In this document: piece by piece, positions 14,197-27,100 of the stretch
Layout of the letters: each line of letters begins with the position of its first letter
Position numbering within the stretch: the first letter of the stretch is position 1
From: Monoplex corrugatus
Lineage: Eukaryota > Mollusca > Gastropoda > Littorinimorpha > Ranellidae
Direction of reading: 5' to 3'
Length of the DNA: 64,000 bases
Assembly: GCA_030674185.1 (NCBI GenBank)
Contig: JAPXFY010000015.1
Location: forward strand, 26,530,543-26,594,542
Notes under the pieces: model-generated
Databases searched by the model: none
Seen by the model: only the letters and a program-made list of their open reading frames with translations
What the model was told of the DNA's origin: nothing
Program-made: the position numbers and the translations under genes

Positions 14197-14337
14197 TTCC
14201 GGAAGTAAAGACCGACAACTCAAGCAAGAACGCGCTGAAATTGCTGTTGTGTCGAGATGACGGACTTCTGTCACTAAGCCAGGACTTCTGCCGTTCTGGT
14301 ATTAAGCCTATGCGTCTTCTAGATCACTGATCGTGCG
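14197..14337 (+). promoter_or_regulatory. Candidate CASP2 promoter (ETS site) and non-coding first exon
   Basis: TTCCGGAAGT at 14197-14206 is a consensus ETS-family site typical of TATA-less animal promoters. About 130 bp of relatively CpG-containing sequence follows, ending at a good donor, gtgcg|gtaagg (14338). It lies 3.2 kb upstream of the CASP2 start codon on the same strand, and the coding exon appears to need an upstream UTR exon. The link to CASP2 is inference. Confidence 0.35.
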
Positions 14338-14987
14338 GTAAGGTGAGAATATGTTCAAGTAATGTATGTAAACGTTCAGTACCTGTAGATGTGTTGATGG
14401 ACGAAGATAAATTATTTGATAATTTTCCCCATAAGATAAAAAAGAAGAAGAAAACAAAAACAAAAACAACAAAAAAGTAATAGTTGGCCTGAGTGACTTG
14501 GGCAAGAGCACTCCACTGACTCAGTACTTGAACAGTCCCGTTATGCGCATTCAAGCAGATGCATCAACAGTGTCACTTGCATTGGATTTTGGAATTTATA
14601 GACATTCTGTCACGTCATAAGGTTGAAAACAAACATTCTGATATTTGGGGAACTACGGCTGCGGGTTAACCGTTGTGCTGCACAGACCAGTAATTGATCT
14701 CCCCATCAAAATTCTTCTGATAATGTCAGAATAACATATAGGCCTACAGATTAGGATACAGAAGACAGATGGCAGAGTATGACTATGAGCTTGTCATTGA
14801 CTAATTAGTAATTGAGTGACCAAGTGGCTCAGTTTTGATAACAACAACCACATCAACAACAAAAAGCAAAGCCAGCAATCATTCACTCCATTGACTTAAC
14901 AACAGCAATATACCTTATAACAGCGAACTCAAAGTGCTTCAAAATAAACTGAAACAGATGGTCTTACAGCATCACATCAAAACAATG

Positions 14988-15015
14988 CACACACACACAC
15001 ACACTCACACTCACA

Positions 15016-15107
<92 letters not shown>

Positions 15108-15130
15108 CTCTCTCTCTCTCTCACACACAC
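14988..15130. repeat. (CA)n(TC)n microsatellite
   Basis: CA repeats with ACTCAC interruptions, then a TC run. Confidence 0.97.
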
Positions 15131-16035
15131 AAAGAGCAACACATCAGATTATGCGCACCATAGTGATCAGATACAATAGTGATAAACTGATATTATCATT
15201 ATCATAATTATTATAACAAATAATGGTTACACTTTCAGATCAGTAGAGATGCTGTTGTTGCTTTGAATGTATGGATTCCCCCATGGGGATGTCAGGATCT
15301 ATAATATAATTGAGTCCGCCTACAACAAAATTGAAGACAGATGGTTAGTGGTTCGTTAGAGCTTCAAATAAGAAAAATCATTGACCTTATACAGACTGCT
15401 GATTGCTTGTTGCCTTGCTGGTGGAGTTCAGATGTTGTGCGCAACTTTAACTATTTAATTTGTCATGTTATGATGTTTTTCATTCAGTTTCACTTTTATG
15501 GCTCAGTTTTTGAAGTATCCACACACACACACACACACACATACATGCACACACATGGCATATGCACACAGTTGCTGACATTGCATCACCAGGTTGAGAA
15601 AGTGGCTGATACAGTTTTCAAAGAATTACACCTGAAGAAATTTAGTACAGTACACAGATCGCAGTGCTGTGGACTACATTCAGTGTACAGTTACTGAACA
15701 ATTGTATCTGTCTTGAACGTTTGTTTATTGTTGGGCAAGACTACAAGATTCGCCTTTGGGAAATAACACCTTGTTTGCACGAAGAGGAGTTTGTTATTTG
15801 CAATGACAGATTATTTTCTCATTGTAGATGGCATTGCACAAGAACGAAAGAGAAGGAAGTGGACAGGGAAAATAAAGGAGTAAATTGCCAGAAACTCCTT
15901 GTACTGTTGTAGGCAGGTTTGTTATAGGTGGCCTGTGCTATAATATTCTACCTTCTGGAAATTCTGTGTTGGAAATTACCTGTTTTTTTATTTCTCACTT
16001 TATTTCTGTCTTCCTTAATCTCCCTCTTTATACTA

Positions 16036-16131
16036 GTATAACAGCAGCAACAGCAACAACAACAACAGCAACAACAATAACAACAACAACAAACCAAAGG
16101 GAGGGGAAGATCATTTCATGTAGACCAGAGG

Positions 16132-16189
<58 letters not shown>
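16036..16189. repeat. (CAA)n/(CAG)n and (GT)n microsatellites
   Basis: Trinucleotide CAA/CAG runs at 16036-16093, then GT repeats at 16133-16189. Confidence 0.93.
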
Positions 16190-16190
<1 letters not shown>

Positions 16191-17517
16191 ACAAAAAATG
16201 TGAAGATTTCCTCTGCTGTTTATGGGTGGATCTTAATCTCCAAGGTCATGGTCAGCAGGACACAATAAGTGCCAGAAATCAGGAAGGTGTGTGAACAGCA
16301 CTTCTTGTAAATCTGTTTTCACTGTTATGACAGTCTACAATTGTCCTCGGATCAATTTTTGTTTCAGCTGAAGCATCTTCAAGGTCATTCTTCTCTTTTC
16401 ATTGTTTTCCTTTAAATTTATTTGCCTTACCAGTGTGTTTATCTGTATTTTCCAAAACGTTTAATACATTTTTGTCTCCTTTTTTACTCCCCACCAAAGT
16501 CAGAATATACACACTTCAGCAACATTGTTTTGTTTGTAAAATCATTAAAAATGTGGGGCAAAACAATGTGTATGCATGCTATGAGATGTTTAATTTGTGT
16601 ACACTGTCACTTGAGACTTGATCAAGCTTCATTCTGTCTTCAGAGCAGAAGAGAAAGCTATGCTACTAATGTAAACCTTAACTTTAGTGAAAGAAATTGA
16701 AAATAATAAAAAAAAATTTGATTTGCAGTATTGTAGGTATTTTTGTATGTGGGGTGCATCTGCATGTTCAGTATTTTGCAGATCTGGAAAGGGAAAAAAT
16801 CATGAAAATGATACCGAATGCATGCATGAAATTTGTTTCGATAGACCAATGCTTTCCATTGTCGTTTGGGTAGTTCTTATGTACATTGGGTCTTTTGCAA
16901 TGAAATGACTGGAATTTATCATATTTTATCATCACCCTGACCAGTGTTATATCTTGATGCCATCTGGAATTCACATAAAGAAAAATAAACATGATCAAAA
17001 ACCTCAGAAAATGGTGAAAACATTTCCAGTTTAAGTCGGGTTGACCATGGGCTGCCATCTTCACAACAGTATCTATGATGTATGAAAGTTTCTGAGCTGA
17101 AAGTCAAATAGTAAGCATTTTGTTGACTGATATGTGCTACCTTTTAAATAATGACATATGAATCACAGTAAGAAACAAAGCTACTACTGGTTTGATGGAC
17201 TTATTTTTTGTGTTTTAAAATGGTTTATTTGGATTAATTAGATTAAATTTTACATTTGCTGTATTTCAATTGTTGTTACTTGGAGGCTGGTTACTGGAAC
17301 ATTTTATGCATTCTGGTTCTTTTTTTGTGTGTTCTGTTCAGTATAAATACAGTGCATTTTAGCATTTTTACTTAGCTGCATTTTCACTGTTGTTACTTGG
17401 GTGCTGGTGGCTAAAACATTTTGTGTATAATTCTGTCTCTCTCTCTATGTTTTTTCCTACTTTTTTCCTTTTGATATTAATAGCATCAGTCTTGCTGCAG
17501 CTGTTCCAGAGAACTCA

Positions 17518-17538
17518 ATGTCATTGAAGATCCATTGA
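17518..17538 (+). promoter_or_regulatory. Possible micro-uORF upstream of the CASP2 start
   Basis: ATG with five further codons and TGA ends six bases before the CASP2 ATG. It lies in the apparent 5'UTR part of exon 1, downstream of a possible acceptor (ctgttccag, near 17509). If transcribed it could damp translation. Confidence 0.3.
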
Positions 17539-17544
17539 AGTTGA

Positions 17545-17679
17545 ATGGATCCGGCAGACAAAGAGCTGCTGATTTTGCGTCGACCGGAGCTGGTGGAGAA
17601 CATTGACATCACAAATGGCCTCCTCACTCATCTTCTGTCACGCAAAGTGCTCAACCAGCGCATGGTTCAGTCTATCACT
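17545..17679 (+). CDS. CASP2: CASP2 coding exon 1 (first half of CARD)
   Basis: This exon encodes 45 residues starting MDPADKELL and ends at an ACT|gtgagt donor in phase 0. It covers the first three predicted CARD helices ([16 protein letters not shown]). A short upstream ATG reading frame (17518-17538) lies just before it, so the exon probably begins upstream with 5'UTR. Confidence 0.9.
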
Positions 17680-18570
17680 GTGAGTTTGGAGGAAAATATT
17701 TATTTTATACACATATGCTACAGAAATTTCAATTTGTTTATACTCCAGAATAATTTTTTGTTGCTTCTGATTGTGAGATGTACACATATAATTTTTATCA
17801 GGGCTTGAAATCATCTTTCTTTTGGTGGATTTTTAAATGAATTTTTTACAAAATTTTCTGGACATGAAAATTACTTTTTGTGGACTTCCACATCCTGTGA
17901 CATAGGAAAATAGAAAAAAAATCTGGATGTTTTGTATTACTTTTTCTGGACTTCCACAGAAGAAAATAGAAAAAAAAAATCTGGATGTTTTGTCCTTGGC
18001 CTTTTTATAATACTGGAAGTGAAAATGGAAGCTGTTCAAAGCTGATAAAAAAAAAAAAAAAAGAAAAGAAAATATATGGCAGAATGTTTAGCAGTTGTTC
18101 CAAGTGGGAGCAAATTTGATGATTCATATGTAAAGAATCCATGGAAATGAGACTGGATGGACACTGGAGCAAAAGAGGAACGACTGGGTAAACATGTTAG
18201 AAAGATTACGACTCATGGTCTTGCCTCGTAGGTATTAATTTCTGTTATGTCAGTGTACCATCTACTGTGGTTCAAGACAGCATAAGGCTTTGGTAAAAAA
18301 AGCATTTGTAAACAGAACCAACAATGTATGTGTATGTGTGTGTGTGTGTGTGTGTGTATCACTGTATGCCAGAATCGAGAGCCCCTGTTTTTTTTTTCTG
18401 TCTTTGTTGTTATTGATGCGGAAACTGGTTTATGAACTGGTGAGAGTTAACCAGCCCATGGATCCTAGCCACAAACTTTTCCTTCTTGTTAAGTTGTTAT
18501 CTGGGTCCATTACATATATATATGTATGTGTATATATTATATATAAATATATATAAATATAAATATATAT

Positions 18571-18629
<59 letters not shown>

Positions 18630-20232
18630 ATTCACATTTTCTGAACCCCCAATAGGACAGTGTCCTGGACATAGAAAATTAATAGGACACAGTGTCCTGG
18701 CTATGAAAAAACAATAGGACACCATTTTTTCGCAAAAAAACAAGTGTTTATTTAAAATAAGTCCAGTAATGCATAACTCTGATATACCATAAAGCATTTG
18801 CAACAAAAATTGCTAATTTTTAGTAATTACATCTTAAACAACACACAAATGAAATAATCAACAAACAGTTATTGTAAGTTAATACTGAAGTCGCACCTTG
18901 CTTCAAAATCAGTAAAAAAAAAACCCAACCCAAAACAACACTTGGCACAATCTGGCAATCACATTTGAACATAGTGATACTGAACAGTGAATGAATTTTA
19001 ATAACGAAAACTAAGTAGCATCTTGCTATAAAATAAGATCTGACTGAGAAAACTTGGCACATTCTGGCAATTTTGAATAATATCTGTTAAGTCTTAAACA
19101 ACACAAAAAAATGGAATATTCAAGCAGTTATTGTAAGTTAATACTGAAGTCGCACCTTGCTTCAAAATCAGTAAAAACAAAAACAAAACAACACTTGGCA
19201 TAATCTGGCAATCACATTTGAACATAGTGATACTGAACAGTGTGTGAATTTTAAGTAGCATCTTGCTATAAAATAAGATCTGACTGAGAAAACTTGGCAC
19301 ATTCTGGCAATTACATCTGAACATGCCAAATCATTGCTACACAATACGCAAAGAGCTACCCCAACATGCTCACACTCATTCCCATTCCAGGATTCAGGGC
19401 CCAAAACCACAACTTGACGCCACAACCGCTTGAGTGTGGAGACTCAGGATTGTTAGTTCTTTGGCCCAGTCTCACAGGCAATGGAGGGTCTGAAGATGTG
19501 CCTCTTCTTTTTGCTTGCCCATTTGCGAACAACTTCAGAGAGAAACTGTTGTTCTCTCTGTTTGGCCCCTCCAACTTCACCTTGAGGAGACAATCCTGAG
19601 TCTCCACACTCAAACGGTTTCTCTTTGAGGTCAAGATGTTGTTTTGAGCACTGAAACCCCGCTCAACATCTGCTGTCTGGACTGGCAAGACCATGTAGAT
19701 CTGAGCCAGTTTGAGCATGTTGGGGTAGCTCTCTGTGTGATGTGTAGCAATGATCTGCCACAGAACGTCCGTCTCTGATTGGCTGTTCGGATAAGTCCCC
19801 GATAACGTGCGGAGCTAAAAATAGCACGCGGAGCGCTGGGCGATGGCTGACACTGTGATAGGCTGTCCACTGTCACTGTGTCAGCGGGCGTGTCAGCGAC
19901 TACAAGGGCCTCGCACAGCCAGCGCTGCCGTTCAACGCGCTCGATAAAACACACTTGGCGTGTCCGCGACTTCCATGTAATAATCTGACACGGGTCCGCT
20001 CGGATAGCATATATATCAATCGGACAGCGGGTCCGCTCAGAAGCAAAACAATCGGTCATTTCAAATTTCAATCGGTCAATGTCCGGAGTCCGAGGGAAAT
20101 GTGAAACACTGATTATATATACACTTGTATATTATATATATACACATGTGTATATATACATACATACATTATATATATATACATACATATGTACATACAT
20201 ATATATATAATTATATATATATATATATATAT

Positions 20233-20307
<75 letters not shown>

Positions 20308-20340
20308 CATAACACACAGACACAGACACACACAGACACA

Positions 20341-20406
<66 letters not shown>

Positions 20407-20532
20407 ACACACATATATATATATATATATGTACACACATACACACACAGACACAGACACACACAGACACAGACACACACAGACACAGACACACAGACAC
20501 ACAGACAGACACACAGACAGACACACGCACCA

Positions 20533-20592
<60 letters not shown>

Positions 20593-23157
20593 CACAGAGA
20601 TATAAAGATATACATATAGTATAAGATTTCGTAAAATACTTGAAAATAAGTTGTAGTTCAACACTCTCACTTAGCATCTTTCAGTGGTTTAGAATATGGC
20701 TTAAATTAGGTAAAGATATGGAATATGGCTGAAATTGAGTAATGCTGATTTTAATGCATGAAATTGTTCATGAAGAAAATATAGATAGAGGGAAATGAAT
20801 ACTCATAATTTTCATGTTAACTCTTTTACATCTAGTTTTCAACTTATTTACAGGTAATGCTAGGTTATTAATAACATTGTTGCTTATAATCTTGCAGTAG
20901 CTAGCATATGCATGAAACATGGGTTAGAGAATTGATTCATGTGCTGTTTAAATAAAACATGATTAGTCAACTTACTTGTGAAATATCATAGTTTTTATTC
21001 ACAGATCTCTCTATGTATTTACTCAATACATTGATTGATGATTGATGGACATTTATGAGGACTGAGTCATGATCAAGGACGGAATCCACTGTCACAGGAT
21101 TTTTGCTATAAACTCAACTTTTCTTTGTTTCTACATTGGGAACATCAAGAGAGGTCCATGGTAAATGCTGCTCTTCGACTCAAACACAAAATGTTGGAAT
21201 TATGCGCACAGTTATTTGTATCACATATTATCACTACGTCATACCCATTGTCCAACCAGGAAATTATATCTTTATAGAAATCCTGTTTAAAGTGACTCAT
21301 AAGTCAGGGGTGGCAAGATTTTGCTCCTCTGACAGATCAGGAACCTGCAGTCTGTAATTCAAAATCTTTCAATGATAATAAATATTTGAGTTGTTATTTT
21401 ATATTAATGTATGGTTATTGTAGTCCTTTTGAGTAATTTGACCCTTCTTGAAATTCTTCTACATTCAAGCAGTCATGCCTCAAAGTCAGGTTGTCAGTAG
21501 ATTTATTCACCATGAAACAACTTGATAATGGTTCATTGTGTGTATGCAAGTTATCATTGGAAGGTTGACCCATGCTGTTCAGTCAGTGTGGTGTTGTCTG
21601 GCATAGGTGTGCACTGGCCATGACATACTTGTAAAATATGAACACAGAATTTGAAGTTATTCAAAGTTAGCAAGGGACTGATAGCTCTCATCAACTGTCA
21701 TGTATAACCAGAAATGTATTGTTTGTGGCAGTGTGCCTGACAAAGGTTCACAATCGTTATGGATCTGGTTGTCTTACTTGGGTTATGGACAGTATGCGGC
21801 AGAGCCATTTGCCTATTATCACAGTTAGAGTTGGCTTATCTGGAAAATGATTTATCCTGCGTATTTGTGGCATTAGTTCATTTGATCACACTGTGCAAAG
21901 CCACTAATTAAGCTGAAGTATTGCCTGTGCAAAAATGTTATGTCATTTTGAATGGTTTGTAATTATAGTGACTCCAATTTTTTTCTGTTTTTCTTATTTT
22001 TTTGCAAGGGCAGTACCAAAAATATAGAAGTGAAAGTAATACATATGTATGGCATCTTTGATGCTGTGTAGCAGCACTGATAGAACTGACAATGGTAAGT
22101 GATGTTCATATAATGTTTTGTGGTGATGCTAGTGAAAAAAGTGACGTGGCATTTTGAAATGTTGCAGTACAACAAACCCCCTGACAGACAAGTGGAGGAA
22201 CTGTTGGACCTGTTACCAAAACGAGGTGCCAGTGCCTACAAGCACTTCTGCGAGTCTCTCATCGCCACAGACCAGGAAGATGTTGTGACAAACTTTTTAC
22301 AGAGAACTGCAGACACTGGCAATGAAAAAACATCAACATCAGCATCATCATCTTCATCCATAACAACAGCTTCATTACCTGCTTCTCCTTCTCCAGCTCC
22401 AGTGACTGTCTCACAGACTTTAGAAACATCCCAACCCGTCTCCACACCCATTTCAGCGTCAGTGCTCGAAGCCTCGTCTGTTCCAGGCACTTCAGTGCAA
22501 GCGCTATCAGACCAACCACTGCCTAACCCTTCTCTTCTCTCAACCCCACCTTCATCCCCTCATAAACGAAAACCTGTAAAGCATTCCAGAGACCCCTCAG
22601 AAAATGAAGACAAGTCTTTGTTTCCATGTGAAACAGACAGCTCTCCCGTAGTAAAGCTCATGCATCCAGACTCGGCTTCAGTCATATGTATCCAAGGTGA
22701 CAACGAAAAAGTTTTTAAAATTTACAGCCCTCTTCCTGATGAGAAAGGGGACCATCAGCAGAAAGATGTGTCAAAAGCTAGCACTCCACAACATCCTCAC
22801 ATATTTCCTGGTCAGCTCTCACAAAGTGGAACAGCATCAAAACGAAGTGCTTCAGGTGCTGAAGAAGTTCGCCATGTTTTGAAACATTATATTTTGAAGG
22901 ATTCTGGACCAGATATGGTTCAGGAAGAACATCTCCGTATGGCTTCTTCATTGTTAACAGATCTGCCACAGGAGTTGTTGAAACTGGTGTCAGGACCATT
23001 TCATTCTCCATCAAAGATGAGGAGGGAGGAAGAGTATGGCAGCGAAATCATGAGAGAGAGGCTGTCTAGGTGTGACTCTATTGGTATGTAGATTGTACTG
23101 CACACTGAAAGATTTTAATCTGAGCTTTTTCATTCTGTCTATCTATCTATCTATCTG

Positions 23158-23222
<65 letters not shown>

Positions 23223-23259
23223 ATCTGTCTATCTATCTATCTATCTGTCTGTCTATCTA

Positions 23260-23298
<39 letters not shown>

Positions 23299-24043
23299 AA
23301 TATATATATACATGTATATAGTATCCTCTATCTGTGTGTCTGTCTGTCTATAGATCTATCTACCTATGTATCTATCTGTGTGTCTGTCTGTCTACCTGCC
23401 TACTACTTACCTGTCTTTCTATCTATGTATACATGTATATGTATGTATGTCTATTTATCTATCTATATCTGTCTGTCTGTCTCCATCTATCTATCTATCT
23501 ATCTATCAATCTCTATCTATATCTACCTATCTACCTATCTATCAATACACACACATAGACATATATGTACAGAAATTGAAAAGGAGAGGAAAAACTTGTT
23601 AGATATGTTTTAAATTGTAAAATATGTGATAAACAGTTTATATACCTCTGTCGTTGGTGTCTTTTTCATTGGTTGTATCAAAAGATACTTACTTTTGTGT
23701 GTTGTTTTGTTGGTAATGTCAGGATAAATGGTCCATAATAATGTATTGTAATAATTTCTTTCATCACCTGTCTTACTGGTTGCTACATTTTGTCTTTATG
23801 AGTGTTTTCCCATTTTTGTTGTCTTTGTATTTTAACATAATTTAAATCTGCACATTTTGAAACTTATTACATATATTATCGTGTTTTAAGATAGAAAAAG
23901 AATGCTATAGTCACTGTCATTGTTAAAAATATTTAACCCCTTGACTTTTGGGCATTAGTCACATGATTAGTGTTACCAAATCAGCATGTATAAAGACTAA
24001 AGTTAAAGGATCAATGTGCATAAATGTGAAAGATAGTAATTAT

Positions 24044-24083
<40 letters not shown>

Positions 24084-24095
24084 GTGTGTGTGTGT

Positions 24096-24160
<65 letters not shown>

Positions 24161-27100
24161 GACAAGCAAAAGTTGTCTAACAGTGACAAGAGATTAACCG
24201 TTCCTCAACGTCAAGCACCTTTACTTCCTTTCTTACAACAGTCATGAAGTTAAAAGTCGTCCCAAAAGTGACAAATCACTTTTGTATATCTGTTTCAGAC
24301 ACAATGGAGACAAGAAAGCCTCAAAACTTGAGACTAGATGTCAGCAGAAAACCAGGTAGGTGATGATAATTTAGGCACTAAGGGATTGGAATCTCTGTCA
24401 CAGACATACATATGGCCCCGTTGGAACAAGTGGACAGATAAAAGAAAAAAACCACCAAAAGTAATTAAAAATATTGTCAGTCCAAACATTGCCAGTGTTA
24501 GGATCATGCAGAGGTATATAATTATGATGAACTGCAATACGCTGATGACCTGATCCAGAGATACAGTGCCTATTTGGTGAAGTTTGTCATTACATATGTC
24601 TTTCTAGTACAGTCTACAATCATTGTCAGGAAAATGTGCTGATTCTTCTCAGAAAAGCTTCGGTCAGTATTACCAGACATATCTACAGTGATCGTAATCT
24701 TAACTTTGAAGACTGGAAGCAAAATACAGCAGATCCAGGTTATGTTGGCAGATAAGTAGAATCATGTGTTTGTTTTTGTTTTTGTTAAATAGGCTGCCAT
24801 TCCTACTTGAAAAAAGATCTTTATTAGTTGTGATGAAAACACTTAAAAAAAGATAAGATGTGATATATTGAGGAAGGCACTTAAAGATGACCTGTATTGA
24901 TAAAAGCACTGAAGTATATGAAGACAGTTTAAGGTGTGGTATTATTGATGAAAAATCTAAAGACCTGCATAAAGCTGGTGGACAGGATAAGGGTGTGAAA
25001 TGGCCCGAAAACTGGATTGGGTGGGGTAGTAAAAGGGAAAAGATGTTATATGTTCATGTTGTGATGAAAGCACTTAAAGTAATGTTCATCTTGATATTAT
25101 AGCAGAAGTGGATCAGCCAGATGAGTCGGCGGCAGAGGTTCATAGCTTGCCAGCACTTCCTATGATTGTAAAGCCTGCTGACTACACTGACGGACCAGTC
25201 AGTGTGCAGGTGGAAGAGTGCTCTCGCCAGTTCTACATCAGTAACAAAGACAAGGTGTGTGAAAAAGATAAATGACAAGATTGAAATGCTGTCATTTTTA
25301 CTATTTGTTACGATTTTAGTGTCATTCCTCTGCATTTCCTTTTTTTTTATTTTCTGCAATTCCTAGGATAAACTGATCTAAAAACCGACTGATTTTTTGG
25401 TGATGTAAAAATCCGACCGATATCCGAGTTTGCCTCACAAAACCGAAAATACAGTCACTCCTGTTACTGAAAATAGGTGAAAGAAACTGGTTTCAGGAAT
25501 AATCAAATTTCTAGGATTTGCCAATGAAAGTGAAAATATTTTTTAAAATATGACACAGTGCGAAGTTGAAGGCCACACCAACCTGCCTGCTTCCGGGTGC
25601 CACACGTACCATAGCGACTTTTTACGTGATCGTTCGCTGACTCCTTGTCTCAACAAACCGATACTGTTGATGGAGAACTGATTCGCTGTTTACAAGATAC
25701 ATGCCTTATGTATAAATATGAGCTGCAGAAGCTGTTTTTAGGTTTGGAATGTTATTTAGATCAGTCCCTCTCATGAAGTGGCGGGATTTGGTCGGTTGGA
25801 CTTTACATCAGGCTTGAATACCTGAGTGATCTAATTCTCGACCGACTCCCACCTTCTCTTTTTCTTTCGCTGTCTTTCTCCCCCTCTCTCTTTCGTTCTT
25901 TCCTTTTTGCTCTCTCTTGCTTGTTCTATCTCACAATTGCTTGCGATTGTGTGGGTGTGAGAAATGGCAGCAACTTAGATCTACATAGACCTACTTCACG
26001 CACTGAAGCACTGACCACACTGCCTTTCTACAAAATATGCAATAGGGAAAGATGTTGATTGTTAGCAGACGTAGCAGATGTGGAAAACACCGATGAAAAT
26101 CATCAAGGCATACATTGTTCCAGCAGAAACTAACTGTTTTTGTTGTTTTTGATTGATAGATCATTTGTTAATCAAATAATGTGCACTGCCTTGACTGTAT
26201 TCATGCTGGTCGAGGTTTAGATCACCCCCTGGTCAGGTTTACATGCACCTTGTCGGAATTTAGATCATGTACCTGTACTTCATTCTTGAGCATATTGTAT
26301 GATTGTGGTATCCCTTATAACTTTGTAAAGCCCAGTAATCAATCACAAAAAGTCTACTACAGGCATCAAGCGCTGTTCTAACTAGTCATCTAAGAAATAT
26401 TTATGAAGACACGCCACAAAACCTGTACCTTGTGCCAAAATCGGTCGGATTTAGATCAGTTTACCCTACCCCTTTGCACAATTTGAGACATAAACATTAT
26501 ACAGTAGATTCCTTAAAGAACCTTTTCAGGCATAATTTTCAGGTTTGTACAAAAAATCAACAGATTTCACCATGCATGCATGCATTCTAAAAACATTTTA
26601 AAAGATTTTTAGACTTGAAAGGTTAATTGAAAAGCTAATCATATACTTTGTGTTGTGTTGGATGTTTAATGAGACTTTGGACTTAAGTCCAGACTTTAAA
26701 AAACGGATAACGATTGTCATGACAAATGTAAGTCTCATTAATTTTGATGGTTGGATATCTTAATTTGCCTACTTTCCCATTTAGCATTTATATTTACCGT
26801 TGAATTGCCAGCTATTAGGATCAGAAATACTGAACAGTCAGAATAAAGCCAGCTGGTTGTGTACATCAGATTGAAGTTAACCAGCTGTGACATAAGATAT
26901 AACAAATGGCCAATGACACTACATTGTTTCTGAAAGATACTAATGACAGTTTAAGCAGCACTGATCTTGCACAATTTGCTCAATTTTCTGGATGTGTTGC
27001 TCGATTATCTGATATTGAATGTAAACAAAACCAAAGTATTATGAATAGGAAATGAAAACAGAAGTCAAGGTATCCCATTTGAAACAGTAGATAAAAGAAG

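Larger units (their letters stand above)
14338..17517 (+). other. Probable CASP2 5'UTR intron
   Basis: Lies between the candidate first exon and coding exon 1. Microsatellites are the only structure I can name. Confidence 0.35.
18625..20111 (-). mobile_element. hAT-superfamily element in CASP2 intron 1
   Basis: The ends form an imperfect TIR: CAATGATTCACATTTTC at the left against CAGTGTTTCACATTTCC (reverse complement of the right). Both sit in (TA)n, consistent with an 8-bp TA-type duplication (7 of 8 match). Inside, the - strand encodes a hAT C-terminal dimerisation domain. The element is 1.49 kb and lacks the rest of the transposase. Confidence 0.7.

Noticed and set aside
19631..20071. 146-residue minus-strand frame at the hAT element
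   Set aside because: Only the overlapping frame carries the hATC motif; this one has no recognisable domain.
22120..22167. Extension of exon 2 upstream to an ATG ([10 protein letters not shown]...)
   Set aside because: The acceptor at 22167 joins the two CARD halves in phase; the upstream codons would break the domain.
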